NCBI RefSeq assembly: GCF_004366375.1
Contig: NZ_SOEF01000009.1
Span: 1 to 64,000 of the forward strand
Origin: Halanaerobium congolense
GTDB lineage: Bacteria > Bacillota > Halanaerobiia > Halanaerobiales > Halanaerobiaceae
Reading direction: 5' to 3'
DNA: 64,000 nucleotides
A program made the translations under genes and the position numbers. Of the stretch, positions 39,991 to 48,306 are shown in pieces. How positions within the stretch are numbered: position 1 is the first letter of the stretch; every line of letters starts with the position of its first letter. The notes under the pieces are model-generated. The model did not search any database and was not told the origin of the DNA. It saw nothing but the letters and a program-made list of their open reading frames with translations.

Positions 39991-40642
39991 AAAAATTTTT
40001 CTTATTTTATTAATAATATTTTTAATTGTACCTGCTGGAGCAGATGCAGCCAGAGAACTGAATGGTGACCAGCTGGACCTGCAGCAGACTGAAGCCGGTC
40101 AGGTAATAATTGCCAAAAATAATGTGGAGCTGATCTACGATGAACTTCGGATTACAGCAGAAGATGAGGCTATTTACCGCCGCTATAATGGTGAAATTGA
40201 ATTCAGAAATAATGTGGAGTTCTTTTACCGCCAGTATGAAGGACAGTCAGTTGAACTAACAGGTAACTTAGAGCAGGAAATTATTCACTTAATCGGTGAA
40301 GCTCAAATCACAGGCCCTACTTCTTATATAGAAGCTGATAAAATCGATTTTTATCAGGCTGAAAATAGAATAGAAGTGCAGGGTAATGTTTATCTAGAAT
40401 ATCAAGATTTTTGGGCTGAGGCTGATCAGCTGACATATTATACAGAGCGAAAGTTTATGCATTTAGAAGGAAATGTTAAAGGAGAAAGAAATGGTGAAAG
40501 CTTTACAGCTGATGCTGCAGATATAAATCAAAAGACAGAAGAGGTTAAGCTGCAGGGACAGGCACGGGTAACTCTGCCGCGAGCAGAAGAATCAGAAAGC
40601 TCTACTGATGAGAATTCGGAGGCAGCAGAGAATGACAATTAG
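39983..40642 (+). CDS. lptA: LPS export periplasmic protein LptA
   Basis: Bridge protein of the Lpt machine. It is 219 residues: signal peptide (about 1-22, AGADAARELNG at the cut region), then an OstA/LptA jellyroll made of repeated strands (LNGDQLDLQQTEAGQVIIAK, YIEADKIDFYQAENRIEVQG, FWAEADQLTYYTERKFMHLEG) and an acidic Ser/Glu tail. ATG 39983 follows GAGGAG; the longer frame from 39941 would start inside lptC and spoil the signal peptide. Overlaps lptB by 11 nt. Confidence 0.9.
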   Translation: MNKKIFLILLIIFLIVPAGADAARELNGDQLDLQQTEAGQVIIAKNNVELIYDELRITAEDEAIYRRYNGEIEFRNNVEFFYRQYEGQSVELTGNLEQEIIHLIGEAQITGPTSYIEADKIDFYQAENRIEVQGNVYLEYQDFWAEADQLTYYTERKFMHLEGNVKGERNGESFTADAADINQKTEEVKLQGQARVTLPRAEESESSTDENSEAAENDN

Positions 40643-41351
40643 AGCAGAGGCTTTAATCAAAGAATATAATAAAGAAAGAGTAGTTAACGAAGTCGATCTG
40701 CAGGTAGAAAGAGGAGAGATCGTTGGCCTTTTGGGTCCCAATGGTGCTGGTAAAACAACAACCTTCTATATGATTCTGGGTTTAATTAATCCTGATGGAG
40801 GCGAAATTTATCTTGACCAGCATAATATTTCTAAGTTTCCGGTTTACAAAAGAGCCCGACTCGGTATCGGCTATTTACCACAGGAAGCTTCTATCTTCCG
40901 CAAGTTAACAGTTGGCGAAAATTTAAAAGCAATTTTAGAGTATAGAGATTTAAGTAATCAGGAAATGGAATCAATTATTACTGAACTTTTAGCTGAATTT
41001 CATATAGAAAATTTAAGAAATCGTAAAGGTTTTCAGCTTTCAGGTGGAGAAAGAAGAAGGGTTGAAATTGCCAGAGCCCTCGCAGCTGATCCGGCTTTTA
41101 TTCTGCTTGATGAACCTTTTGCCGGGGTTGATCCAATTGCGGTTAATGATATCCAGGAGATTATTAAATATTTAAAAAATAGAGGTCTGGGAGTTTTAAT
41201 AACCGATCACGGTGTTCGGGAAACCCTGTCGATTACAGATAGAGCTTATATTATGCATGAGGGTAAGATACTTTTATCGGGAACTGCAGACGAAATAGCA
41301 GATAATGAACTGGCCCGGAAATTCTATCTGGGCGATAAATTTAAAATTTAG
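40632..41351 (+). CDS. lptB: LPS export ABC transporter ATPase LptB
   Basis: ATPase powering extraction of LPS from the inner membrane. It is 239 residues. Walker A is GPNGAGKTTTFYMI (about 38-51), the signature is LSGGERRRVEIARAL, and Walker B is FILLDEPFAGVDPIAV, with the switch His in ITDHGVRETL. The FAGVDP sequence and LPQEASIFRKL are typical of LptB. ATG 40632 follows GGAGGCAGC; TTG or other upstream in-frame starts lie within lptA. The LptF-type permease gene follows 15 nt later. Confidence 0.95.
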   Translation: MTIRAEALIKEYNKERVVNEVDLQVERGEIVGLLGPNGAGKTTTFYMILGLINPDGGEIYLDQHNISKFPVYKRARLGIGYLPQEASIFRKLTVGENLKAILEYRDLSNQEMESIITELLAEFHIENLRNRKGFQLSGGERRRVEIARALAADPAFILLDEPFAGVDPIAVNDIQEIIKYLKNRGLGVLITDHGVRETLSITDRAYIMHEGKILLSGTADEIADNELARKFYLGDKFKI

Positions 41352-41366
41352 TGAGGTGCATCTTTT

Positions 41367-42467
41367 TTGAAAACAATTAACAAATATATTTATAAGGAAT
41401 TGATTGCACCATTTTTCTTTGGCGTAGCAGCTTTTACCGGTATTTTTATCGGGACTGATTTAATTTTTGAGCTGACAGAATTTTATACTGAATGGGGAGT
41501 AGATGTTTTTACCCTGATTAGACTTTTCTTTTTAAGTCTGCCCGAAATTATAGTGCTTACCTTCCCCATGGCTTCACTTCTGGGAACTATTATGGCCTAT
41601 AACCGGCTTTCGGGTGACAGTGAGATTACAGCAATGAGAGCTGGAGGGATCAGTATTATTTCTCTGGTTTTACCTGCTTTAATTATGGGGCTTGTGACCA
41701 GTGGGGTGACCATCGGTATTTCAGAATTTCTAGTTCCCAATGCCAATTATCAGGTGGAACAGATAATGTATCGGGCCCGCCACGGAGAGCAGCGGCCGGA
41801 AACTCAGTACGATTTGTTTTTAACACCAATGGACAGCAGCACCCGCCGCCCTGATTACATGCTCTATGCTCACAGTTTTAATGGAGATAATGGAGTAATG
41901 AAAGATGTAGTTATCCAGAGCTTTGAAGACGGCAGGCCCGATTCAGTGCTGGAGGCAGAAAGTGCTGAATGGTTAAGTGATGGCTGGCATTTCTATAATG
42001 GTACGGTCTATTTTTTAGATCAAGAAAACAGACAGCCGGCCCTGAAATTCAGCACCTATCGTTCACGGGAGGAAATTCATTCTCCCTCTCAGACTGGAAA
42101 ATTGGGTAAGGATATAGATGAAATGAATATTCGGGAGTTAAATGAATATATAGCCTTAAAAGAGAAGCAGGGTAGTACGGCTTATGAGGAGAGAGTTGAG
42201 CTGCACAACCGTTTTTCTATTCCTTTGGCCAGCTTTATCTTTGCTCTGCTGGCAGCACCGCTTGGAATTAAACCCCAGCGCTCTGCCGGTTCAGCTACAG
42301 GTTTTGGAATCTCAATTATCATCATTTTTATTTATTATGTTTTAATGACAGTCGGTGATGCCTTAGGCAGTCAGGGCAGTATTCAACCCTGGTTTGGTGC
42401 CTGGCTGCAGAATATAGTTATCTTTATTGTGGGAATTGGACTGCTTATTAAAACAGCCAGACAATAA
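41367..42467 (+). CDS. lptF: LPS export permease of the LptF/LptG family
   Basis: A 366-residue YjgP/YjgQ-family permease with three hydrophobic segments in the N third, a periplasmic jellyroll (about 135-265) and three in the C third (from SIPLASFIFALLAAPLGI). The N-terminal INKYIYKELIAPFFFG and the LTFPMASLLGTIMAYNRLSGDSEITAMRAGG region are diagnostic. Only one such gene is present in this locus, where Proteobacteria have an LptF-LptG pair, so the transporter may be a homodimer unless a partner lies elsewhere. The TTG start follows GTGAGGTG. Confidence 0.9.
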   Translation: MKTINKYIYKELIAPFFFGVAAFTGIFIGTDLIFELTEFYTEWGVDVFTLIRLFFLSLPEIIVLTFPMASLLGTIMAYNRLSGDSEITAMRAGGISIISLVLPALIMGLVTSGVTIGISEFLVPNANYQVEQIMYRARHGEQRPETQYDLFLTPMDSSTRRPDYMLYAHSFNGDNGVMKDVVIQSFEDGRPDSVLEAESAEWLSDGWHFYNGTVYFLDQENRQPALKFSTYRSREEIHSPSQTGKLGKDIDEMNIRELNEYIALKEKQGSTAYEERVELHNRFSIPLASFIFALLAAPLGIKPQRSAGSATGFGISIIIIFIYYVLMTVGDALGSQGSIQPWFGAWLQNIVIFIVGIGLLIKTARQ

Positions 42468-42493
42468 TTTAGAATAACACAATAGGAGAGGAG

Positions 42494-43789
42494 GTGGAGA
42501 TTATTAACGCATTTGTCATTATAATTTCATTAGTTATCTTAAGTGGTTTAATAGCCTTTATTGGTGATAAAATTGGAATGAAAATGGGTAAAAAGAGGGT
42601 TTCGCTATTTGGTCTCCGCCCCCGTTATTCATCAATTATTATTACAATTTTAACTGGTGTTTTAATCGCTGTTCTTTCGATTACTATTCTGCTTGGAGTT
42701 TATTCTGAGCTGAGAAATGCTTTATTTAATATCAATGATGTTTTAAATAGATTAGAAAGATTGGACCAGCAGCTTGCAGAAAGAGACAAGCAGTTATCGG
42801 AAAGAGATCAAAAACTGGCAGCAAGAGACAAAGAATTATCTAAACTGCAGCAGGAAATTGAAAGCAGGGAAGCAGAAATCAAGGCTAAGGAAAATGAAAT
42901 CGCTGAAAAAGAAGCGGAACTGGCAGTTAAGGATCAGGAGCTGCAGGAGGTAGAAAATGAGCTGCAGCAGCTGACCAAAAATCGAAATGAGCTGCAGAGC
43001 CGAGTTAATGAACTGAGCTCCCAGCGAAATGATTTGGAGGAACAGGTATCTGAACTTGAAAATCAAATTGCAGACTTAGAAGCTGACTATGATGATTTAA
43101 GAGAGGTTGCAAATCAGCTGCAGGCCGGTGTGATCTATTATATGGGTGAGGATATGGTCTATCAGAAAGGTGATGTTATCTACAGTGATGTTCTGGAAGG
43201 CGGCCGCAGTGAGCAGGAAACTATTTCTGCTTTAAATAGATATCTGCAGGAAGCAAATCAGGTTGCAATGGAACAAGATATTCAGGTTAATGAGGAAACA
43301 GGAATGGCTTTACGCCTACAGACAGAGGATATACTAAATGCAGCTAGAATTATTTACAATATGGATCAGGGAAGCAGAGTCATTGTTTCTTTAATTTCTC
43401 GGGTTAATGTTCCTAAAAATGACTGGCTTTATGCAAACTTTCAGCTCTACGAAGATTTTGTTGTCTTCAAAAAAGATGCGTTAATCAGCAGCCGGGTTAT
43501 TAGCTCTGCTCAGAGCAGTGAAGAAATAGAAACTGAATTAGAAGCTTTACTGCAGGACGTTAATGAAAAAGCAGTTAATCAGGGCTTACTACCTGATAAT
43601 TCAGGTCAGGTTGGCTCAATTAACTTCAGTCAGTTTTATGAGCTTGTAAACAGAGTTAGATCCAGTGAAGCTGAGGTTAAAGTTAATGTCTATGCAGCTG
43701 CCAATATCTGGCGTGAAGATCGACTGAGCGATAATCTTAAGTTTGAACTGGAAGAAGTTAAAGCTGAGGAGCAGAATAATGATGGATAA
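42494..43789 (+). CDS. DUF3084 membrane-anchored coiled-coil protein
   Basis: A 431-residue protein. Two hydrophobic segments (about 3-23 and 46-70) flank MKMGKKRVSLFGLRPRYSS, a strongly conserved block of DUF3084 proteins. A long coiled coil follows (about 75-205, repeated ERDKQLSERDQKLAARDKEL), then a globular domain (about 210-425). The family is known from Cyanobacteria and diderm Firmicutes; its function is not known. The GTG start overlaps GAGAGGAGG. The place right after lptF suggests envelope work, perhaps bridging the periplasm. The 3' end overlaps the next gene by 11 nt. Confidence 0.83.
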   Translation: MEIINAFVIIISLVILSGLIAFIGDKIGMKMGKKRVSLFGLRPRYSSIIITILTGVLIAVLSITILLGVYSELRNALFNINDVLNRLERLDQQLAERDKQLSERDQKLAARDKELSKLQQEIESREAEIKAKENEIAEKEAELAVKDQELQEVENELQQLTKNRNELQSRVNELSSQRNDLEEQVSELENQIADLEADYDDLREVANQLQAGVIYYMGEDMVYQKGDVIYSDVLEGGRSEQETISALNRYLQEANQVAMEQDIQVNEETGMALRLQTEDILNAARIIYNMDQGSRVIVSLISRVNVPKNDWLYANFQLYEDFVVFKKDALISSRVISSAQSSEEIETELEALLQDVNEKAVNQGLLPDNSGQVGSINFSQFYELVNRVRSSEAEVKVNVYAAANIWREDRLSDNLKFELEEVKAEEQNNDG

Positions 43790-44198
43790 GTATTTACTTG
43801 CTTTAGATCCCGGTAGTGATAAAGTCGGCACAGCTGTTTTAGATTATCAAGCTCAGGAAAAAGAAAAAACTATTGTTAAAATAGATGAATTAATTGACCA
43901 TTTAAAGGAAATATTTAAACACTATCAGATAGCAGAGATTATAGTTGGCAATGGGACTGGAGCTGAAAAAATAATAAAGATGGTTAAGAATAATTTTAAG
44001 CAGAGTAAAATTTCTTTAGTGGAAGAAGAATTTACTACAGAAGAGGCTCAGGCCCGTTACCTGCAGGAAAAACCAATGTCTAATTATGAGAAGCTGCTCA
44101 GGAAGATTGTCAGCTGGAAGCTAAAAAAGCCTCTAGATGACTATGCAGCCCTAATCATTGGCGAAAAATATCTCGAAAAACTTGACAAAAAGCAATAA
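43779..44198 (+). CDS. YqgF/RuvX-like RNase H-fold nuclease
   Basis: A 139-residue protein beginning LLALDPGSDKVGTAVLD, the first catalytic-Asp strand of the YqgF/RuvX family, followed by IAEIIVGNGTGAEK and a C-terminal LDDYAALIIGEKYL with the last acidic residue. YqgF acts in pre-16S rRNA processing in E. coli, and relatives are Holliday-junction resolvases. Spacing of the motifs is more like the Firmicutes stand-alone variants than RuvX proper. ATG 43779 (or 43782, next codon) follows GAGGAG and overlaps the DUF3084 gene. It ends the long outer-membrane gene series. Confidence 0.72.
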   Translation: MMDKYLLALDPGSDKVGTAVLDYQAQEKEKTIVKIDELIDHLKEIFKHYQIAEIIVGNGTGAEKIIKMVKNNFKQSKISLVEEEFTTEEAQARYLQEKPMSNYEKLLRKIVSWKLKKPLDDYAALIIGEKYLEKLDKKQ

Positions 44199-44210
44199 AA
44201 CCTTTACAAT
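44182..44210 (+). promoter_or_regulatory. Upstream tandem promoter P1 of the SLH porin
   Basis: TTGACA (44182-44187) and TACAAT (44205-44210), 17 nt apart, begin inside the last codons of the YqgF gene. A small hairpin (AACCTTT 44199-44205 with AGGGGTT 44211-44217) overlaps its -10. Confidence 0.6.
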
Positions 44211-44243
44211 AGGGGTTGAAGATAAAGTTTATAAAAATTAAAT

Positions 44244-44273
44244 TTGACAGGTATATAAATTTGCTGTTATAAT
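44244..44273 (+). promoter_or_regulatory. Main promoter P2 of the SLH porin
   Basis: TTGACA (44244-44249) and TATAAT (44268-44273), 18 nt apart, with an extended -10 TG at 44265-44266. This is the best promoter match in the window and gives a start near 44280. Confidence 0.8.
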
Positions 44274-44279
44274 TTAATT

Positions 44280-44521
44280 TGCAAATTGATAATTTAATAA
44301 TGCTTATCAACTCAAAGCTAAAATGTGGCGGAAAGGAGGTGCCCCCGAAGCTGCGGAGCTGTAGAGTTATAAGAGTTCTATAATACTTATATTTACATCG
44401 ATTGGACAGATGAAGAGGAAACTAGGAAACTCGCTCGGATGTCCTCTATGATTGTATAGGTTATATTAGAACTTATATATGAAAAAAGAAAGATTACAAA
44501 CAATCAAGGGGGATTTTAATA
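44280..44521 (+). promoter_or_regulatory. Long structured 5' leader of the SLH porin mRNA
   Basis: About 240 nt without a confident gene between P2 and the porin start. Candidate helices: TTGATAA (44286-44292) with TTATCAA (44304-44310); GGACA (44404-44408) with TGTCC (44440-44444); and, exclusive with it, AGAGGA with TCCTCT around 44414-44447. An orphan perfect ribosome site, AAAGGAGGTG near 44332-44341, has no start codon at normal spacing. A 13-codon frame from ATG 44323 to TAG 44364 overlaps it. The porin's own site is AAGGGGG near 44507. The leader matches no riboswitch class I can name. Confidence 0.55.
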
Positions 44522-46504
44522 ATGAAGAGACTTACAATTACAATTGCTTTAATGTTAGTCGTAGCGTTAGCTATGCCAGCATTTGGTGCTTCTTTCTCAG
44601 ATGTACCTTCTGATCACTGGTCATATAATGCTATTAACAAGTTGGTTGCTGCTGGTATCGTTGAAGGATATCCAGATGGCGAATTTAAAGGTGAACAGTC
44701 AATGACTCGTTACGAAATGGCTGTTATGGTTAGCCGTGCTCTAGATAACATTGTTGATGAAATGGAAGCTATGGGTCAAGGTCTAACTACAGGTCAAGCT
44801 GAAGACGTAACTGCTATCGTTAAGTCCTTAATGGAAAAGAACACTAATGAAACATTAAGCGATGCTCAAGCTGAAGAAGTAGCAGATATCGTTGATGCTT
44901 TAACATTCGAACTAAGATCTGAACTTAAAGTTCTAGGTGCAGACGTAGATGCTTTAGGTAAAGATATGGACGAATTAGAAGCTAAAGTAAATGCTTTAGA
45001 AACAGATATGCCAAAAGATAACATTGAATTTAGTGGTAAAGTTACTGCTGTTTTCCAGGCTGGTAGCTATGGTGATGATAAAAGTGCAACAGCTGAAGCT
45101 CTAGCTGATGGTGATGCACTGGATATTGATTTACCACGGGCTGAAAGAACTGATGCAAATGGTAATGTTCTTTACCCTGGAAATGATGGTGGCGACTATG
45201 ATGATTTTCCAGCTGAACAGGCATTTTACCAGGAATTTGACTTTGTTGTAAATGCTGAGGTTAGCGGAATCAATCTGGATTTTGTTGTTGATACTATTAC
45301 CAATGGTTTTACTGATTACGAAGGTTATAGATATGATAACTATGAATATGTACTTGGTGACCAGGGTGATGGTAAAGATATAATGATGGATACCGGACGT
45401 TTAGATATTTCCAAAGATAACTGGATGCTTAAAATTGGAGATATGGACGATTATGATGTAGATGAGAATGCATACTTCTTTGATGTAGAAGATGCTGAAG
45501 GTGTAGAATTTACCGGTCCTGTTTATGGTCTGGATCTTAAAGCCTTTGCTATCGGTCTTGATGAAGGTGATGAAGATGAATATTATGGTGCAGCTGCTAC
45601 CAAAGACTTTGGTAAAACTCAGGTAACTGGTAAAGTCTATCAGGGAAGCATTGACAGTGAAGGTGAAAGAGTTACTGATGTTGCAGTAGCAGTTCAATCT
45701 GCTCTAACTGATGCTCTGACTGTAACTGGAGAAGCTGTTTATAATGAGTTAAACGAAGCTGATACTGATGACAGTCTATTCCAGATTGGTGCAGATTATA
45801 AATTGAGTGATATCTGGAGTTTCCGCGGTAGTTACCAGACTGTTGGTGATGAATTCAACGGTGGTGAAGATTATTATACTGGTGTTGAATCAGATCTGGA
45901 AGAAGACTATGATTTTGATAAATATACACTGGGTACTTCCTATGTTGTAAATGATAATAATAGTCTTGATTTTGATGTAATGATGGTTGAACATGAAGCA
46001 GATCAGCCACCTGTACAGGGACTGTACAACACAGGAAAAACTGATGAAGATAAGATGGAATATACTGTAGGCTGGAATAATGTTTACGGTAAATTTACCA
46101 ATCACTTCAGGGTTTCTTATATAGAAAATGACTATTATACTGATGCGATAGATGATGATGCAACAGTAGTTGAACTGGGAACAGAGTTTCCCTGGACAGA
46201 AAAAACTACTGTAAGTGCCAGTGTAGTTAACAAACAGGCAGACCTTTATGATAATGAAGGTATCTGGGACAAAGATATGCAGTATACCTATCTTACAGCC
46301 GGTTTTGATCACAAGTTAACCGATAATGTAAGCTGGTTGACAGAGGTAATGTATATTACTGGTGATGTTGAACAGTTAGATAACGAAGCCGATGATTATG
46401 ATAGTGCTGTCGATGCCGCAGGATTTAGTGACAGAATTATTGGTGAGGGCGATGCTGATATCGATGGTAGCTTTATCACAACATCTCTATCAATTAGCTT
46501 CTAA
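44522..46504 (+). CDS. SLH-domain outer membrane porin (OmpM type)
   Basis: A 660-residue protein with a signal peptide (about 1-23), one S-layer-homology domain (about 24-72: FSDVPSDHWSYNAINKL, VEGYPDGEFKGEQSMTRYEMA), a coiled coil (about 95-160) and a long C-terminal beta barrel of acidic alternating strands ending LSISF. This is the plan of OmpM/Mep45 porins of diderm Firmicutes and of Deinococcus-Thermus SlpA: the SLH domain binds a peptidoglycan-linked polymer and the barrel sits in the outer membrane. Two strong promoters, a long leader, an AAGGGGG site and a clean terminator suggest very high expression. The barrel's Asp/Glu excess fits a halophile. Confidence 0.9.
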   Translation: MKRLTITIALMLVVALAMPAFGASFSDVPSDHWSYNAINKLVAAGIVEGYPDGEFKGEQSMTRYEMAVMVSRALDNIVDEMEAMGQGLTTGQAEDVTAIVKSLMEKNTNETLSDAQAEEVADIVDALTFELRSELKVLGADVDALGKDMDELEAKVNALETDMPKDNIEFSGKVTAVFQAGSYGDDKSATAEALADGDALDIDLPRAERTDANGNVLYPGNDGGDYDDFPAEQAFYQEFDFVVNAEVSGINLDFVVDTITNGFTDYEGYRYDNYEYVLGDQGDGKDIMMDTGRLDISKDNWMLKIGDMDDYDVDENAYFFDVEDAEGVEFTGPVYGLDLKAFAIGLDEGDEDEYYGAAATKDFGKTQVTGKVYQGSIDSEGERVTDVAVAVQSALTDALTVTGEAVYNELNEADTDDSLFQIGADYKLSDIWSFRGSYQTVGDEFNGGEDYYTGVESDLEEDYDFDKYTLGTSYVVNDNNSLDFDVMMVEHEADQPPVQGLYNTGKTDEDKMEYTVGWNNVYGKFTNHFRVSYIENDYYTDAIDDDATVVELGTEFPWTEKTTVSASVVNKQADLYDNEGIWDKDMQYTYLTAGFDHKLTDNVSWLTEVMYITGDVEQLDNEADDYDSAVDAAGFSDRIIGEGDADIDGSFITTSLSISF

Positions 46505-46538
46505 ATATAGCTTACAGCTAAAAGATAGATAAAAAAAC

Positions 46539-46569
46539 AACCCGGGGGATTTATTCCCTCGGGTTTTTT
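46539..46569 (+). terminator. Terminator of the SLH porin gene
   Basis: AACCCGGGGGA (46539-46549) pairs with TCCCTCGGGTT (46555-46565) around TTTAT, with one mismatch, followed by a T tract to 46569. Confidence 0.88.
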
Positions 46570-46615
46570 ATGCCTTAAGAAAAAAATAACAAAATATAGA
46601 GGAGGAATTCAAAAA

Positions 46616-47362
46616 GTGAAGAATAAAATTATAGTATTAATGATGGCTTTAATGATAGTAGGGCTTGCAGCAGGTAATGCAGCAGCATCTGAATGGGAAG
46701 CAGTTGGTGGGCTGGCAATTACAGAAACAACTTTAGATGTTTGGAATGATGTAATAGATGATCTGAATTATTCATTTGAAAATGGATTCAAAAATGAATC
46801 GGGATCTGTAATTCCAACAAGAAATGAAGAAGAGGTAGATAATATAGATAGAGTGCCGATGTTATATTTGGGTGCTAGAAAAGAAATAAATGATAAATGG
46901 ACTGGAGAACTCAGATATGAGTATATTTTTGGAACAGTTGAAGGGGAAGCAGAAGCTGTAATTGCTGGAAACACTCCTGCTGATTTTGTTTGGCAAAAAC
47001 AAGAAGCTAAAATTGATGTTAAATTACATGGAATAACTGCTCTAGCTGATTATCAATTTAATGATAGGTGGACAGTTGGTGGTGGTATTGGGTTTTATAA
47101 AGGTACTAAAAATAAAGATTTTGAAGGAGCAATTTTTCAAGCAATTAATGCAAGTGGTGCGAAAGTAACGCCAGATGATAAAGATTTCGATCTTGATGCA
47201 GTAAGTTATCGTCTTGGTGTAGGATATGAAAAACCTTTTGCAGAGAACTGGGATTTTAATGCTAATCTGGATTATCTCTATATGGAAATAGATGATGAAG
47301 ATGACGGAAATATTTACAGTAACGGATTTTCATATGGTGTTGGTGTAACTTATAGTTTCTAA
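46616..47362 (+). CDS. Small outer membrane beta-barrel protein
   Basis: A 248-residue protein with a signal peptide (about 1-24, AAGNAAASEW at the cut region). The rest is made of alternating amphipathic strands (VPMLYLGARKEIN, WTGELRYEYIFG, ITALADYQFNDRWTVGGGIGFY, YRLGVGYEKPFAENW) and ends YGVGVTYSF, a terminal-Phe barrel signal recognised by BamA. Eight strands are likely, like OmpW or OmpX. Substrate and role are unknown. The GTG start follows GAGGAGGAATT. It lies between the porin terminator and a bidirectional terminator, so it is a separate unit. Confidence 0.8.
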   Translation: MKNKIIVLMMALMIVGLAAGNAAASEWEAVGGLAITETTLDVWNDVIDDLNYSFENGFKNESGSVIPTRNEEEVDNIDRVPMLYLGARKEINDKWTGELRYEYIFGTVEGEAEAVIAGNTPADFVWQKQEAKIDVKLHGITALADYQFNDRWTVGGGIGFYKGTKNKDFEGAIFQAINASGAKVTPDDKDFDLDAVSYRLGVGYEKPFAENWDFNANLDYLYMEIDDEDDGNIYSNGFSYGVGVTYSF

Positions 47363-47390
47363 ATTAGATAAATTTGTATAGTATTGAGAA

Positions 47391-47431
47391 AAGCCCTTAA
47401 GGCAGAGATTTTAATTCTGCTTTAAGGACTT
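47391..47431. terminator. Bidirectional terminator between the barrel gene and ccdA
   Basis: Arms 47391-47406 and 47416-47431 pair over 16 bp with two imperfections. The plus strand continues into TTTTGT and the minus strand into TTTTC, serving two convergent genes. Confidence 0.8.
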
Positions 47432-47447
47432 TTGTACTTAAATTTAA

Positions 47448-48140
47448 TTATAATAGCATTCTATTTAATACTTCCAAATAACCTGTGGCCATCATTAAAC
47501 CAAATATAATTAAAAGTATCCCAGTTATTTTATTTACTACAGGTAAATACTTATTAAAAGTCTTCAATTTTGGCAAAAAATAATCCATAAAGACTGCTGT
47601 TAAAAAGAATGGTACTGCCAGTCCAACTGCATAAAAAAACAAGAGCACTCCACCTTCAGCTATATTAGCTCTGCTGCTGGCTGCAATTAAGATTGAACTT
47701 AGAATAGGACCAATACAGGGTGTCCAACCTAAAGCCAGAACAATTCCCATCACAAAAGCTTTGAAATTACCATTTAGATAGGGTGGAAGTTCTAATTTTT
47801 TTTCTCGATAAAAATAATTTATTTCAAAAATACCGGTTAGATGAAGCCCAAAAATAATTATTATAATTCCGCCAACTGTTGTTAAAAAATTTTGGTTTTG
47901 AATTAAAAACTTTCCTAAAAAAGTTGCTGATAAACCAAGCAGTACAAAAATAACTGTGAAGCCTAAAATAAAACTGATTGAGCTAATAATTAAAGATAAA
48001 TTTCTTTCTTTTTTCTTAGTTTTAGCATAATCACCCAATAGATATGATAAATAAGTAGGGATTAGGGGTAAAATGCAGGGTGAGAAAAAGGAAAGTAATC
48101 CCGCTGAAAGTGCAGCTATCAAAGAGACTTCAACCGCCAT
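47448..48140 (-). CDS. ccdA: CcdA-family thiol-disulfide transport protein
   Basis: Polytopic inner-membrane protein that carries electrons from cytoplasmic thioredoxin to periplasmic thiol proteins. It is 230 residues with six predicted helices and the two conserved Cys, in FFSPCILPLIPTY (about Cys22) and GWTPCIGPILSS (near 140). The family has roles in cytochrome c maturation and in disulfide isomerisation. It stands alone on the minus strand among envelope genes. The nearby LptD has two Cys, so a role in its disulfide balance is possible. The ATG follows AAAAGGAGTGATC. Confidence 0.9.
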   Translation of the reverse strand: MAVEVSLIAALSAGLLSFFSPCILPLIPTYLSYLLGDYAKTKKKERNLSLIISSISFILGFTVIFVLLGLSATFLGKFLIQNQNFLTTVGGIIIIIFGLHLTGIFEINYFYREKKLELPPYLNGNFKAFVMGIVLALGWTPCIGPILSSILIAASSRANIAEGGVLLFFYAVGLAVPFFLTAVFMDYFLPKLKTFNKYLPVVNKITGILLIIFGLMMATGYLEVLNRMLL

Positions 48141-48261
48141 TTGATCACTCCTTTTTTATATTTCCTTTAATTATAACATAGTTAATTTCTCTTGTATAAT
48201 ATTTGAAAAGTACAATCTGAAATATTTTTTCAACTATCTGGATTATTCTATAAATATCTGT

Positions 48262-48267
48262 TATACT
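48262..48267 (+). promoter_or_regulatory. Extended -10 promoter element
   Basis: TATACT at 48262-48267 is preceded by TG at 48259-48260, an extended -10 element; the -35 is weak. It would drive the barrel/repeat-protein genes starting at 48307. Confidence 0.4.
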
Positions 48268-48306
48268 TAAAGTGTGTAAATAGATTTAGAAAGGAGGCAG
48301 GTAGAG

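Noticed and set aside
44323-44364. 13-codon frame in the porin leader
   Set aside because: No ribosome site precedes its ATG; it overlaps the orphan AAAGGAGGTG and more likely reflects leader structure than a peptide gene.
44280-44521. A known riboswitch (c-di-GMP, c-di-AMP or similar) in the porin leader
   Set aside because: I could not match the conserved cores of those classes; only generic helices were found.
45890-46312. Minus-strand frame of 140 codons inside the porin gene
   Set aside because: Ile/Phe/Tyr-rich complement of the barrel's Asp/Tyr codons, a mirror of the real gene.
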